Below are positions 17,933 through 27,356 of a stretch of DNA of 48,804 nucleotides, piece by piece. Source of the DNA: Wenzhouxiangella sp. (GTDB lineage Bacteria > Pseudomonadota > Gammaproteobacteria > Xanthomonadales > Wenzhouxiangellaceae). Made by a program: the position numbers and the translations under genes. Each line of letters opens with the position of its first letter. Position 1 is the first letter of the stretch. The stretch is from assembly GCA_007694885.1 (NCBI GenBank), contig REEW01000067.1, positions 1-48,804 on the forward strand. Reading direction: 5' to 3'. The notes beneath the pieces are model-generated. The model was not told where the DNA came from. It was given only the letters and a program-made list of their open reading frames with translations, and did not search any database.

Positions 17933-18373
17933 ATGATTGGACTTCTGCAGCGTGTAAGCCGGGCCCAGGTCGAGAGCGGAGGCGAGGTGATCGCGAAAAT
18001 CGACCGGGGATTGCTGGTGTTGACCGCGTTTTCCCGCGGCGACCGGGCTGAGCGCTTGCCGCGGTTCCTGGAACGCCTGCTCGGCTACCGGGTGTTCGCC
18101 GACGCCGACGGGCGGATGAACCGCAGTTTGCGCGACGTCGGTGGCGGTCTGCTGCTGGTCCCCCAGTTCACCCTTGCCGCCGATACCGACTCCGGTAACC
18201 GGCCGAGCTTCACGCCGGCGGCGCCAGCCGGGGAGGGTGCCGCCTTGTTCCGGCAATTGCTCGAGCAGGCACGCGCAACGTGGCCCAATACCGCAGCAGG
18301 ACGCTTTGGTGCTGATATGCAGGTGAGCCTGACCAATGACGGGCCGGTCACGTTCTGGCTGGAAGTCCATTGA
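17933..18373 (+). CDS. dtd: D-aminoacyl-tRNA deacylase
   Basis: This 146-residue protein matches DTD along its whole length. It opens MIGLLQRVSRAQV, has the pocket segment QFTLAAD, then RPSFTPAAP, and ends with NDGPVTFWLEV, containing the Gly-cisPro proofreading motif. The enzyme hydrolyses D-amino acids, and glycine from tRNA-Ala, off mischarged tRNAs. The residue before QFTL is proline, where E. coli has serine (SQFTL). GGAG lies a few bases before the ATG at 17933. The next gene, tsaC, starts 61 bases later, so the two probably form a tRNA-quality operon. Confidence 0.95.
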   Translation: MIGLLQRVSRAQVESGGEVIAKIDRGLLVLTAFSRGDRAERLPRFLERLLGYRVFADADGRMNRSLRDVGGGLLLVPQFTLAADTDSGNRPSFTPAAPAGEGAALFRQLLEQARATWPNTAAGRFGADMQVSLTNDGPVTFWLEVH

Positions 18374-18434
18374 ACACGAGCGTGCCTTCGTCTGGCGCAA
18401 CCCCGCGCTTGTGCCGGCCGGCGGGCCGGGGCCG

Positions 18435-19406
18435 ATGAGACCGGGCTTCACCGGCGCCGATGCGCTGCGCGATCTCAAGGCCGTGTTCGAGCAGGGTCGT
18501 GTGCTGGCCTTGCCCACCGAAACCGTCTACGGGCTGGCCGCGCCGATCGATCGCCCCGACCTGATCGAGCGCGTCTTTGAACTCAAGGGCCGGCCGCCGG
18601 ACAATCCCCTGATCGTTCACGTGGCCACGCAGGCTCAGGCACGGCAGTGCGTGAGCGACTGGCCCGAGCTTGCCGACCGGCTTGCCGGGCAATTCTGGCC
18701 TGGCCCCCTGACCCTGGTCCTGCCGCGTTCGAAGCGGATTTCCGACCGCATCACGGCCGGTCGCGACACCGTGGCCGTTCGCATGCCCGACCATCCGGTC
18801 GCCCTGGCCGTACTTCGGAGTGTTGGGGTGCCGCTGGTTGCGCCCAGCGCCAACCTGTTTACCCGGCTCTCGCCGACCACGGCCGAGGACGTGCGCGCGG
18901 TGTTCGGTCCGGAGGACGTCGAGGTGGTTGACGGCGGGCCGTGCCGGGTCGGTATCGAATCGACCATTCTCCAGATCGATTCCAGCGCCCGGACGGCGAC
19001 CTGGCTGCGCCCGGGCATGATCGATCGATCGCAGGTCGAAGCGCTGCTGCCGGCGGGCTGGCGAATCCGGACGGGCGACGAGAGCACTTCCAGCGGGCCC
19101 GGTCAATCGGCTCCCGGCCAGATGAAGGAGCACTATCGCCCCGCCAGGCCGCTCACCGTCTGCCTGTATGCCGATGAACGTGATCGCGCACAGCGTCTGG
19201 CCGGGCTGGGCCAGGACTGCGTGCCCGTCGAGTTGCCCGCAGATGCCGTCAGCGCCGCCCGGGTGCTCTACGGGAAGCTGCGCGCTGCCGAGACGGGCCG
19301 CGGCGAACGCATCGCGCTGCTGCTGCCGGCTACGGTGCTGGCGAGCAGCGAGTGGGAGGGGGTGCTGAACCGCTTGCGCAAGGCCGCGACCAGCTGGCAG
19401 GTTTAG
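18435..19406 (+). CDS. tsaC: L-threonylcarbamoyladenylate synthase, Sua5 type
   Basis: This 323-residue protein makes threonylcarbamoyl-AMP from threonine, bicarbonate and ATP, the first step of the t6A modification at position 37 of ANN-decoding tRNAs. It carries the YrdC-domain signatures LPTETVYGLA, KGRPPDNPL, VAVRMPDHP and APSANL. It also has the longer Sua5 architecture, with the linker QMKEHYRPARP and a C-terminal Rossmann-like domain, unlike the short E. coli TsaC. The start at 18435 (MRPGFTGADAL) sits just after a G-rich tract; open sequence upstream overlaps dtd and looks non-native. It ends 7 bases from the convergent ntrC gene. Confidence 0.93.
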   Translation: MRPGFTGADALRDLKAVFEQGRVLALPTETVYGLAAPIDRPDLIERVFELKGRPPDNPLIVHVATQAQARQCVSDWPELADRLAGQFWPGPLTLVLPRSKRISDRITAGRDTVAVRMPDHPVALAVLRSVGVPLVAPSANLFTRLSPTTAEDVRAVFGPEDVEVVDGGPCRVGIESTILQIDSSARTATWLRPGMIDRSQVEALLPAGWRIRTGDESTSSGPGQSAPGQMKEHYRPARPLTVCLYADERDRAQRLAGLGQDCVPVELPADAVSAARVLYGKLRAAETGRGERIALLLPATVLASSEWEGVLNRLRKAATSWQV

Positions 19407-19413
19407 AGGTTCC

Positions 19414-20787
19414 TCAGTTCTTGAGCATCCGGGCCAGGGTGTTGCGGCTGATCCCGAGCTTGCGGGCCGCCTCGGACTGGTTGCCGGCGCAGACGTCGAC
19501 CGTGGTCTGGGCGATGTGCTGCTCGAAGCGGGTTTTCAGCGGTTCGTAGACGGGTGCTTCGTTGCCATGCAGAGAACTGCGCAGTTCGGCGCTCATCTGA
19601 TCCAGCCAATCCGCGGGTGTTGCGCCGTCCTGGTGTGCGTGTCCGGGATGCAGTTCCGGCGGCAGGTCGTCGATGCCGATCACCGGTGCCGGCGCCAGGG
19701 CGGCCAGCGACTGGCACAGATGGCGCAGCTCGCGCACGTTGCCGGGCCAGCTCAGGGTCTGCAGGTAATCGAGCAGGCTCTGGTCGGCCAGCTTGGGCGG
19801 CAGGCGAAACTCCTGCCCGGCCTCGCGCAGAAAATGCCGGGTCAGGGCCGGGATGTCGCCCAGGCGCTCACGCAGGGGCGGAACCCGCAAGGTGATGACT
19901 TTCAGGCGGTGGTACAGGTCGGCCCGAAACTGTCCCTCGGCGACCAGCGCCGGCAGATCGCGGTGGGTCGCGGTGATGATGCGAACATCGGCCTCGACCA
20001 GGTCGTGCCCGCCCAGGCGATAGTACTCACCCTCGGCCAGCACCCGGAGCAGGCGCGACTGCAGCGACAGCGGCATGTCGCCGATTTCGTCGAGGAAAAG
20101 CGTGCCCCCGGAAGCCTGCTCGAAGCGTCCCAGGCGTTTGTCGGCGGCACCGGTGAAGGCCCCGCGCTCGTGCCCGAACAACTCCGATTCGAGCAGGTCT
20201 TCGGGAATGGCCGCTGTGTTGATGGCGACGAAGGGCCCGCGCGCGCGCGGACTGTGGCTGTGCAGGGCGCGCGCGACCAGTTCCTTGCCGGTTCCGGTCT
20301 CGCCGGTGATCAGCACCGGAATGTCGCTGCCGGACAAGCGTCCGATGACCCGGATCATGTCCTGGAAGGCGGGCGAGGACCCGACCATGCCGTCGGGGTG
20401 GCTTTCGCCCTCACCGGTTCCCGCCTGTTTCTTCAAGGCCTTGCGGATCAGCCGGCCGACCTCGTTGAGGTCGAATGGTTTGGAGATGAATTCGAACGCA
20501 CCGCCCTGAAAGGCCCGAACGGCGTAGTCAAGGTCGGAATAGGCGGTCATGATGATGACCGGCAAATCCGGCCGCTCCTTGCGTAGCTCCTGCATAAGCT
20601 CCAGGCCGTCTTTCCCTTCCAGGCGGATATCGGCCAGCACCAGATCCGGTTCGTGATGACGGAAGGCCTTGCCGAGTTCCTCGCCGGTGGCGAAGGCGCG
20701 TGGCTTGAGCCCTTCGCCGCGCAGGTACTCTTCGAGCACGTAGCGGATGCCCGGATCGTCATCGATCACCCAGACCCGCTCAGCCAT
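19414..20787 (-). CDS. ntrC: Nitrogen regulation response regulator NtrC
   Basis: This 457-residue sigma-54 activator has three parts. The receiver domain (about 1-120) carries the phosphorylated Asp53 in LADIRLEG and a late Lys in SKPFD. The AAA+ domain has Walker A GETGTGKE and the GAFTGA loop that contacts sigma-54. The C-terminal Fis-type helix-turn-helix reads QSEAARKLGISRNTLARML. The ATG at 20787 overlaps the ntrB stop by 8 bases, so the pair is coupled. The partner kinase lies directly upstream, and glnA, a classic target, is three genes upstream with a sigma-54 promoter. Confidence 0.96.
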   Translation of the reverse strand: MAERVWVIDDDPGIRYVLEEYLRGEGLKPRAFATGEELGKAFRHHEPDLVLADIRLEGKDGLELMQELRKERPDLPVIIMTAYSDLDYAVRAFQGGAFEFISKPFDLNEVGRLIRKALKKQAGTGEGESHPDGMVGSSPAFQDMIRVIGRLSGSDIPVLITGETGTGKELVARALHSHSPRARGPFVAINTAAIPEDLLESELFGHERGAFTGAADKRLGRFEQASGGTLFLDEIGDMPLSLQSRLLRVLAEGEYYRLGGHDLVEADVRIITATHRDLPALVAEGQFRADLYHRLKVITLRVPPLRERLGDIPALTRHFLREAGQEFRLPPKLADQSLLDYLQTLSWPGNVRELRHLCQSLAALAPAPVIGIDDLPPELHPGHAHQDGATPADWLDQMSAELRSSLHGNEAPVYEPLKTRFEQHIAQTTVDVCAGNQSEAARKLGISRNTLARMLKN

Positions 20788-21799
20788 GGTCGGCCCCGGC
20801 TGACGGAATCAGGGGCAGGCGAACAATGAAACTGCTGCCGTCCGGTCGCGGTTCGTAGTCGACCAGGCCGCCGTGCGCGCGGGCGATCTGCTGGACGATG
20901 GCAAGGCCGAACCCGGAACCCTGGTCGCGTCCGGACACCAGCGGCAGAAACAGGCGTTCGCGCAATGCTTCAGCGACGCCGCTGCCGTCGTCGATCACTT
21001 CGATGCGCACGGCATGCCGGGCCGGTCCGTCGATCAGCGCCGAGTCGTGTTCGATGCGAGTTTTGAGCCGAATCGTGCCGGCGCCGGCCTGGACGGCATT
21101 GCGCAACAGGTTGAGCATGAGCTGGTGCAGTTGTCCGCCGTCGGCGTGCAGAATCGGGATGCTGGGATCAAAGTCCCGAATCAGGGTCAGCCGGCCATGA
21201 CGTTCGGCGGCGACCAGTTCTCCGGATTCTTCCAGCACCTGGTGCAGATTGACCGGCTCGGGACGGCTGGTCTCGTCGCCGGCGAAATGCTCGATCAGGC
21301 GGGTGACCCGATCCACCTCGCGCTGGATCATCTCGGCGTGCCGTCGAATCGCGGACATGTCGTTCTGGCGGCTGATCAGCTGGGCCGCTCCGCGCACGCC
21401 GGACAAGGGGTTGCGCAGTTCATGGGCAAGACGGCGGGCGAGCAGGTGAATCGCCTGCTGCTGGTCGGCGCGCTCGGCGAGCTTGCGATGGCGGACGCGT
21501 GCAGCGACCGGATGGAGCTCGATCAGCGTCTCGCCTTCCAGGCGGGTGAAGATGGCATCGGCGATCTGGCCGCTGGCGCTCAGCGTTGCCTCCGGCGCCT
21601 GGAAACAGGCCAGGCCCTGCTCAAGACGCCGCGACCAGCGCGCCAGGTTCGGGTCGACCTCGCTCAAGGCCTGGCCGGTCAGGGCGGCCGGTGAGCGGGC
21701 CAGAAAGTCTGCGGTTGCCTGGTTCAGCCAGGCGACCCGTCCGTCTCGATCGATCAGGATCAGGCCGGTTTGCAGACTGTCGAGCGGAATCCGGCTCAC
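20780..21799 (-). CDS. ntrB: Nitrogen regulation sensor kinase NtrB
   Basis: This 339-residue soluble histidine kinase has an N-terminal PAS-like sensor (LQTGLILIDRDGRVAWLNQA), the H-box AHELRNPLSGVRGAAQL with the phosphorylated histidine near residue 130, and N, G1 and G2 ATP-site motifs (NLLRNAVQAG, DDGSGV, GSGFGLAI). No membrane segment is present, as expected for NtrB, which reads nitrogen status through PII protein. The start is a GTG whose bases overlap the stop of the DUF4124 gene as GTGA. Confidence 0.95.
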   Translation of the reverse strand: MSRIPLDSLQTGLILIDRDGRVAWLNQATADFLARSPAALTGQALSEVDPNLARWSRRLEQGLACFQAPEATLSASGQIADAIFTRLEGETLIELHPVAARVRHRKLAERADQQQAIHLLARRLAHELRNPLSGVRGAAQLISRQNDMSAIRRHAEMIQREVDRVTRLIEHFAGDETSRPEPVNLHQVLEESGELVAAERHGRLTLIRDFDPSIPILHADGGQLHQLMLNLLRNAVQAGAGTIRLKTRIEHDSALIDGPARHAVRIEVIDDGSGVAEALRERLFLPLVSGRDQGSGFGLAIVQQIARAHGGLVDYEPRPDGSSFIVRLPLIPSAGADHG

Positions 21800-22326
21800 T
21801 GATCCAGGTCGCTTGGCGGATCGCTTTGCAGCACGAATCGGATTTCTTCGGTGGTGGCCAGGCGACGGCCGCTGGGTGTTTGCAGTTCCGCGCGCAGCCG
21901 ATGGCTGCCTGGCTCCAGGCCAGCAAGGGTCATGCTGAGCTGGCGCACGGGCGCCTGTGGCTCGTCGTTGAGAATCATCACGATCTGGGCGGCCGCCGGG
22001 ATCTCGATGTTGCTGTCGATTTCGACGTCGACCTGGCCGGCAGGATGGCTCACTCGATCGCCCTCGGCCGGCCGCGAAATCACCAGCTCCAGCGCCGGCA
22101 CGGCCTCTTCTGCAGCCTGGCCGGCCAGCAGGTCGGCCAGTTCGGCATCCGAGTCGCCGACCGGATGCAGGTCCGGCAGATCGATGGGTTCGGCGTGCTC
22201 GGAAGGTTTCTGATCGGTGTAGGTGACGTTGCCGTGTTCGTCTTCGACCTTGTAAATCGGTTGCCCGGCCAGAACCGGACTGATCAGGAGCAGTGCCGCC
22301 AGAAGGGGCAGGGTGGGCGATGGCAT
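21796..22326 (-). CDS. DUF4124 domain exported protein
   Basis: This 176-residue protein starts at the ATG at 22326 (MPSPTLPLLAALLLISPVLA), a typical Sec signal peptide. Next comes the DUF4124 segment IYKVEDEHGNVTYTDQKP and a C-terminal beta-sandwich-like region. Function is unknown. The gene sits between glnA and ntrBC with GTGA overlap to ntrB, an arrangement I associate with Xanthomonas-like gammaproteobacteria. Coupling suggests coexpression with the nitrogen sensors, but no mechanistic link is known. A longer frame from 22383 adds 19 residues before the signal and is rejected. Confidence 0.85.
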   Translation of the reverse strand: MPSPTLPLLAALLLISPVLAGQPIYKVEDEHGNVTYTDQKPSEHAEPIDLPDLHPVGDSDAELADLLAGQAAEEAVPALELVISRPAEGDRVSHPAGQVDVEIDSNIEIPAAAQIVMILNDEPQAPVRQLSMTLAGLEPGSHRLRAELQTPSGRRLATTEEIRFVLQSDPPSDLDQ

Positions 22327-22419
22327 GTTGTGCGCTCCGGTTGATGAAAAGCGATGTCCTAGTGTACTTGGTCGCCTGTTCAACTTTTGAGCGATGAGCG
22401 CGATCGAGATCGGCGAGCA

Positions 22420-22445
22420 GGGTCGGCGTCCGCAGACGCCGACCC
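22420..22445 (-). terminator. Hairpin downstream of glnA
   Basis: A perfect 11-base-pair stem, GGGTCGGCGTC and GACGCCGACCC, closes the four-base loop CGCA. It lies 23 bases past the glnA stop. No U-run follows on the minus strand, so it may be a weak terminator or an mRNA-stabilising end that lets some transcription continue into DUF4124-ntrBC. Confidence 0.7.
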
Positions 22446-22467
22446 CTGGATGGAGCGTGAATCGTCT

Positions 22468-23877
22468 TCAGACCGAGTAGTACATGTCGAATTCGACCGG
22501 ATGGGTAGACATCCTGAAGCGGGTGACTTCCTGCATCTTGAGCTCGATGTAGCCGTCAATCAGGTCGTCGGAGAAGACGTCGCCGGCCTTGAGGAAGTCG
22601 CGATCGGCGTCCAGGGCCTCCAGCGCCTGGTCGAGTGCATGACATACGCGCGGGATGTCGCGTTCCTCTTCCGGCGGCAGGTCGTACAAGTCCTTGTCCA
22701 TGGGTGCGCCGGGGTTGATCTTGTTGACGATGCCGTCGAGGCCGGCCATCATCATTGCGGCGAAGGTCAGGTAGGGGTTGCCGGCCGGGTCGCCGAAGCG
22801 CACCTCGATCCTGCGTCCCTTGTCGTTGAACACCCACGGCACCCGGCAGGATGCGGAACGGTTGCGGGCCGAGTAGGCCAGCAGCACCGGCGCCTCGAAG
22901 CCCGGGACCAGGCGTTTGTAGCTGTTGGTCGTGGAATTGGCGAAGGCGTTGATGGCGCGCGCGTGCTTGAAGATCCCGCCGATGTAGTGCAGCGCCGTCT
23001 CGCTCAGGCCCCCGTAGCCGTCACCGGCGAACAGGTTGGTCCCGCCCTTGGACAGGGACTGATGGACGTGCATGCCCGAGCCGTTGTCGCCGACCAGCGG
23101 CTTGGGCATGAAGGTGGCCGTGCGGCCGTGCATGTGGGCCACGTTCGAAACCACGTACTTCAGCATCAGCAGTTCGTCGGCCTTGCGCGTGAGAGTGTTG
23201 AAGCGCGTGCCGATCTCGCACTGCCCTGCCGTGCCGACTTCGTGGTGGTGAACTTCGACCGGGATGCCGATCGCCTCGAGCGTTGCGCACATGACCGAGC
23301 GCAGATCGTTCAGGCCGTCGACCGGCGGTACCGGGAAGTAGCCGCCCTTGACCCGCGGGCGATGACCATGGTTGCCTTCCTCGTACTTCTTGGCCGTGTT
23401 CCAGGCCGCTTCCTCGGCGTCGATTTCGAAAAACGCGCCGGATATGTCGTTGCCGAAGCGGACCGAATCGAAAACGAAGAACTCCGGCTCGGGGCCGAAA
23501 AAGGCCGAATCGGCGACGCCGCTTGCCTTCAGGTAGGCTTCGGCGCGCTTGGCCAGGGACCGCGGGCAGCGGCTGTAGGGCTGCATGGTTGCCGGTTCCA
23601 GGATGTCGCAGTTGACGTTGAGCGTCTTGTGCTCGGCGAACGGGTCGAGGAAGGTCGCTTCGCAATCGGGCATCAGGACCATGTCGGAGTCGTTGATGCC
23701 TTTCCAGCCGAGGATCGAGGAGCCGTCGAACATCTTGCCGTCAGTGAGGATTTCCTCGTCGATGGCCGAAGCCGGAACGGTGACGTGTTGTTCCTTGCCG
23801 AGCGTATTGGCGAAGCGGAAGTCGACAAACTCGATGTCTTCGTCGCGAATGCGTTTGATGATTTCTTGGGGTGTCAT
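22468..23877 (-). CDS. glnA: Glutamine synthetase, type I
   Basis: This 469-residue dodecameric enzyme makes glutamine from glutamate, ammonia and ATP. Landmarks are [29 protein letters not shown] (metal and ATP site), the Asn-flap loop in [13 protein letters not shown] and [13 protein letters not shown]. The adenylylation-site tyrosine is present at residue 398 in LYDLPPEE, so control by adenylyltransferase is likely. The ATG at 23877 is the family-standard start; the frame stays open upstream by chance. Expression probably depends on sigma-54 and NtrC. Confidence 0.97.
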   Translation of the reverse strand: MTPQEIIKRIRDEDIEFVDFRFANTLGKEQHVTVPASAIDEEILTDGKMFDGSSILGWKGINDSDMVLMPDCEATFLDPFAEHKTLNVNCDILEPATMQPYSRCPRSLAKRAEAYLKASGVADSAFFGPEPEFFVFDSVRFGNDISGAFFEIDAEEAAWNTAKKYEEGNHGHRPRVKGGYFPVPPVDGLNDLRSVMCATLEAIGIPVEVHHHEVGTAGQCEIGTRFNTLTRKADELLMLKYVVSNVAHMHGRTATFMPKPLVGDNGSGMHVHQSLSKGGTNLFAGDGYGGLSETALHYIGGIFKHARAINAFANSTTNSYKRLVPGFEAPVLLAYSARNRSASCRVPWVFNDKGRRIEVRFGDPAGNPYLTFAAMMMAGLDGIVNKINPGAPMDKDLYDLPPEEERDIPRVCHALDQALEALDADRDFLKAGDVFSDDLIDGYIELKMQEVTRFRMSTHPVEFDMYYSV

Positions 23878-23928
23878 GGTCAGGCTGTTTCCTTGCGGTG
23901 GGTGTGCGTTTGGACAGGCCACGGTAGA

Positions 23929-23944
23929 TGCAAGAAGCATTCCA
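23929..23944 (-). promoter_or_regulatory. Sigma-54 promoter of glnA
   Basis: On the minus strand TGGAATGCTTCTTGCA matches the -24/-12 consensus TGGCACGNNNNTTGC, with the invariant GG and GC at the correct 10-base separation. It lies about 52 bases before the glnA ATG, giving a 5'-UTR of roughly 40 bases. The imperfect dyad ATGCGC..GGGCAT (23944-23958) abuts it; I could not identify convincing distal NtrC sites. Confidence 0.8.
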
Positions 23945-23987
23945 TGCGCTCGGGGCATGCGTTTCGAGCCGTTTTCGGCCGCATACG

Positions 23988-24022
23988 ACAGCGCCCCGCT
24001 CAAGTTCTGAGCGGGGCGCTGT
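23988..24022 (-). terminator. Hairpin terminator after the YbhB-like gene
   Basis: A perfect 13-base-pair stem, ACAGCGCCCCGCT and AGCGGGGCGCTGT, encloses a nine-base loop. It lies 43 bases beyond the stop at 24066. There is no U-tract on the minus strand, but the stem is strong and separates this gene from the glnA promoter. Confidence 0.7.
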
Positions 24023-24065
24023 CCGCGGTTGTCAGATTCTGAGCAGAACTTGCTGCAGCGAAGGG

Positions 24066-24701
24066 CTACTGGCCTTTGCTGATGTTCGGGTTCAGCGAAT
24101 AGGTGCCGGTCAGGCTGGCCTGGTCGAGGATGTGGCCCTGCATGGCCTTGAGCGCGTCTGCGCCGGTAAAGGCATCCGGCAGGTCGAGCTGATCCACATC
24201 CAGCGCGTAGACCGTGAACACGTAGCGATGCAGCAACTCGTCGTTCCAGGGCGGACACGGTCCGTCGTAGCCGAAGTACTGGCCGGCCATTTCGGCATCT
24301 CCGGCCATGAAGCTGGTGTAGTCGTTGATGCCCTGGCGAGCACCTTCAGGCCCGGGCGGGTTTTTCTTGCCGCCGGGCGTGATGCCTTCGCCGCAGCTGC
24401 CGGTCGCCAGTTCGGTGATGTCGGGCGAAACGTCGACCATGACCCAGTGGAAGAAATCGACCCGGGGCATGTCGGCTGGCAACACCTTGCCTTCCTGGTT
24501 GACGTCATCGGCCCGGGACGGCACGTCCGGGTCCACACACACGATGGCGAAGGACCGTGTCCCCGCCGGCGCATCACGCCAGGCAAGGTGGGGCGAAACG
24601 TTGTCTGAAAGCGCCATCGGCGCATCCTCGGCGAGCTTGCCGAAGGCAAAGCGCGGCGGAATCGGCTGCTGGTCGTTCAGGTCATGCGAGATCAGTTTCA
24701 T
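24066..24701 (-). CDS. YbhB/YbcL family (PEBP, Raf kinase inhibitor-like) protein
   Basis: This 211-residue cytoplasmic protein has the phosphatidylethanolamine-binding-protein fold signatures of the bacterial YbhB/YbcL group: [26 protein letters not shown] and [10 protein letters not shown]. The physiological ligand of these proteins is unknown. The start at 24701 (MKLISHD) has a good GGAGG; an upstream frame adds nine residues. It is divergent from the M14 peptidase gene across 54 bases. Confidence 0.92.
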   Translation of the reverse strand: MKLISHDLNDQQPIPPRFAFGKLAEDAPMALSDNVSPHLAWRDAPAGTRSFAIVCVDPDVPSRADDVNQEGKVLPADMPRVDFFHWVMVDVSPDITELATGSCGEGITPGGKKNPPGPEGARQGINDYTSFMAGDAEMAGQYFGYDGPCPPWNDELLHRYVFTVYALDVDQLDLPDAFTGADALKAMQGHILDQASLTGTYSLNPNISKGQ

Positions 24702-24755
24702 GGAATCGCCTCCGGGCGTTGTCGTCACAACAGTTATCCTACCAAGCGGTTTTCA

Positions 24756-27338
24756 ATGGTGTCGCCCGCTGTGCTCAAAGCAATTCAATTTTCGCTGCTG
24801 CCCTTTGTTCTGCTGCTGGCTGCCTGGGCCAACAGCATCGCCGCGGCCCCGGGCCTGCCCGAATCGTTCGACCCGGATCCCGACATCCGCTCGCCGGAGG
24901 AGTTTTTCGGTTTCGCCCCGGGAGATCGCCATCCGCGCCATGATCAGATCGCGGCCTACATGGAGTACCTGGCCGAGGTCTCCGACCGGGTTTCGATCGA
25001 GCAGATCGGTCAGACCCATGAGTTGCGCCCGCTCCAGCTGCTTGCCTTCGCCAGTCCCGAGCGCCAGGCAGAGCTCGATGCCTTGCGCGCCGACCGTGTT
25101 CGGGCCAGCCGCGCGGGCGAAGGCCCGGCCGTGGTCTGGCTGGGATATGCCGTGCACGGTAATGAGGCCTCGGCGGCGACGGCCGCGGTGGTGACCGCCT
25201 GGTACCTGGCCGCAGCGCGGGGCGAAGAGGTTCAATCCTGGCTCGACGAGCTGGTGATCGTGATGGAGCCGGTCCTCAATCCCGACGGCCTGGACCGTTT
25301 TGCCCACTGGGTCAACATGCATCGCGGCCACCACCCCTCGGCCGACCCGGCCGACCGCGAGCACCACGAGGCATGGCCGCGCGGCCGGACCAACGCCTAC
25401 TGGTTCGATCTCAACCGCGACTGGTTGCCGCTGGTCCACCCCGAATCGCAAGCCCGTATCCGTCACTATCACCAGTGGCGGCCGCACGTGCTGACCGACC
25501 ACCACGAGATGGGCCCCAACAGCAGCTACTTCTTCCAGCCCGGCGTCCCGGAGCGCAACAACCCGCTGACGCCGGAGCGAAACTACGAGTTGACCGCCCG
25601 GATAGCCGAGTACCACGGTGCAATTCTGGATGCCGCGGATGAGCCTTTCTACACCCGCGAAACCTTCGACGACTATTACGTCGGCAAGGGTTCGACCTAT
25701 CCGGACCTGACCGGTGGCATCGGCATTCTGTTCGAGCAGGGTTCGGCGCGCGGGCACGTCCAGGACACCGATTACGGCCGGAGAACCTTCGCCGACGCGG
25801 TCGCCAACCAGGTTCGCACCAGTCTGTCCACCGTTCAGGGTGCGCATGCCCTGGCCGATGAACTGATTGCCTACCAGGCCGAATTTTTCGACCAGGCCCG
25901 GCGCGAAGGGGCTCGAACGCGCCAGTCGGGCTGGCTGGTCGGTGACGGCGGCGACCCGCTGCGGGCGCAGGCCTTGCTGAACCTGCTTTTCCAGCATGAC
26001 GTGACCCTGCTACCGGTCACCGAAGCGGTGACCATTGACGGACGCCGCCAGGATGCCGGCACAGCCTGGGCGATTCCGGCCGAGCAGGACCAGTACCGCT
26101 TCCTGCGCTCGGTGCTCGACCCGGTGCTGGACCTGCCGATGGAAACCTTTTACGACGTCTCGACCTGGCCTCTGAGCATGTCCTGGGGTCTTCCCGTCGA
26201 ACCGGTTCGACGTTTGCCCGCGGTCGGCGACGCCCTGCAGGCGCCGCCGGCGGTCGACGTCCCGGCCGTTGCCGACCAGGCGCTGGCCTGGCTGGTGCCC
26301 TGGAACCAGCGCGGAGCGGCCCCGCTGCTGGCCGCCCTGCTGGCCGAGGGCTACCGGGTCCAGACGCTGACCAAGCCCACCCGGGTCAGCGTCAGCGACG
26401 GCGACGAGCGGAACCTGGTGCGCGGCAGCCTGATCGTTCATCGCGGTCTCCAGGATGACCAGGCGGCCGGGCTGCAGCAGCGCCTGACCGAACTCAGCGA
26501 TCAGTTCAAGGCCGAAATCCTGGCCACCGAGCGCGGCCTGGTTGCCTCGGGTGCCGACCTGGGTTCACCCTCGGCGCCGGTCCTCGATCCGGTCAAGCCG
26601 GCCCTGCTGGTCGGCGAAGGCCTGCGTGCGACCCACGCCGGCTACATCTGGCACTGGTTTGATCGCTACCTGGAACAGCCCCTGACCCAGCTTGACTGGC
26701 AGCGTCTTCGGGCCGTCCAGCTGTCCGATTACAGCCATCTGATACTCCCTGACGGCAGTTACGGACGTCTTCCGGACTCGGCCGTCGAACAACTCCGGCA
26801 ATTCGTCCTCGACGGCGGTGTCCTGATTGCCGCTCGCCGGGCGGCGGCCTGGGTCGAAAACCTGGAGCTGGACTGGGACTTTGTCGAAGAGAACGGGTCC
26901 CCGGGCGACGAGCAGGAGTCCGGGCCGGAGCGGCGCGCCTATGCCGATTTCCGCCAGGATCGCGCCCGCCGGTTGATCGGCGGCAGTGCCCTGGCGGTGG
27001 ATCTGGACGTGACCCACCCGCTTGCTTTCGGCTATGAACGATCGGATCTGGTCGTGATGCGGCGCGGGCATCATCGTCTGCGCGCAGCGCAGAACCCGTA
27101 CAGTCACGTCGCCGTGTATAGCGACGAGGTGCTGGCGTCCGGCTTTCTTTCCGATGACAACCGCCAGCGACTGGCCGGTACGCCGGCGCTGAGCGGAACC
27201 CGCCACGGACGCGGTGCGGTCGTGCGCATGGCCGACGACTATCTGTTTCGGGGGTACTGGCTGGGCACGGAGCGGCTGTTTGCCAACGCGCTGTTTTTCA
27301 GTCGGCTGGTCGGGCCGACCCGGTTACCGGAAGACTGA
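24756..27338 (+). CDS. M14 family zinc carboxypeptidase, exported
   Basis: This 860-residue protein has a signal peptide (core FSLLPFVLLLAAWANSIAAAP) followed by an M14 catalytic domain. Zinc ligands are visible as HGNE (His134, Glu137) and a later His in the DHHEMG region, with NPDG and DLNRDW between them. The C-terminal half (about 430-860) is a long accessory region with a class I glutamine amidotransferase-like look, as in other large bacterial M14 proteins. It is expected to cleave peptides or modified peptide substrates in the periplasm. The start at 24756 is chosen for the signal peptide. The gene ends 18 bases from the convergent fnr gene. Confidence 0.9.
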   Translation: MVSPAVLKAIQFSLLPFVLLLAAWANSIAAAPGLPESFDPDPDIRSPEEFFGFAPGDRHPRHDQIAAYMEYLAEVSDRVSIEQIGQTHELRPLQLLAFASPERQAELDALRADRVRASRAGEGPAVVWLGYAVHGNEASAATAAVVTAWYLAAARGEEVQSWLDELVIVMEPVLNPDGLDRFAHWVNMHRGHHPSADPADREHHEAWPRGRTNAYWFDLNRDWLPLVHPESQARIRHYHQWRPHVLTDHHEMGPNSSYFFQPGVPERNNPLTPERNYELTARIAEYHGAILDAADEPFYTRETFDDYYVGKGSTYPDLTGGIGILFEQGSARGHVQDTDYGRRTFADAVANQVRTSLSTVQGAHALADELIAYQAEFFDQARREGARTRQSGWLVGDGGDPLRAQALLNLLFQHDVTLLPVTEAVTIDGRRQDAGTAWAIPAEQDQYRFLRSVLDPVLDLPMETFYDVSTWPLSMSWGLPVEPVRRLPAVGDALQAPPAVDVPAVADQALAWLVPWNQRGAAPLLAALLAEGYRVQTLTKPTRVSVSDGDERNLVRGSLIVHRGLQDDQAAGLQQRLTELSDQFKAEILATERGLVASGADLGSPSAPVLDPVKPALLVGEGLRATHAGYIWHWFDRYLEQPLTQLDWQRLRAVQLSDYSHLILPDGSYGRLPDSAVEQLRQFVLDGGVLIAARRAAAWVENLELDWDFVEENGSPGDEQESGPERRAYADFRQDRARRLIGGSALAVDLDVTHPLAFGYERSDLVVMRRGHHRLRAAQNPYSHVAVYSDEVLASGFLSDDNRQRLAGTPALSGTRHGRGAVVRMADDYLFRGYWLGTERLFANALFFSRLVGPTRLPED

Positions 27339-27356
27339 AAGAACCAGGATCAACGG

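Noticed and set aside
23944-23958. ATGCGC..GGGCAT dyad as an NtrC site
   Set aside because: It is imperfect and abuts the -24 element, whereas NtrC sites usually lie about 100 bases further upstream.
22387-24042. A 551-codon plus-strand frame opposite glnA
   Set aside because: glnA is unmistakable on the minus strand; this frame is its antisense shadow.
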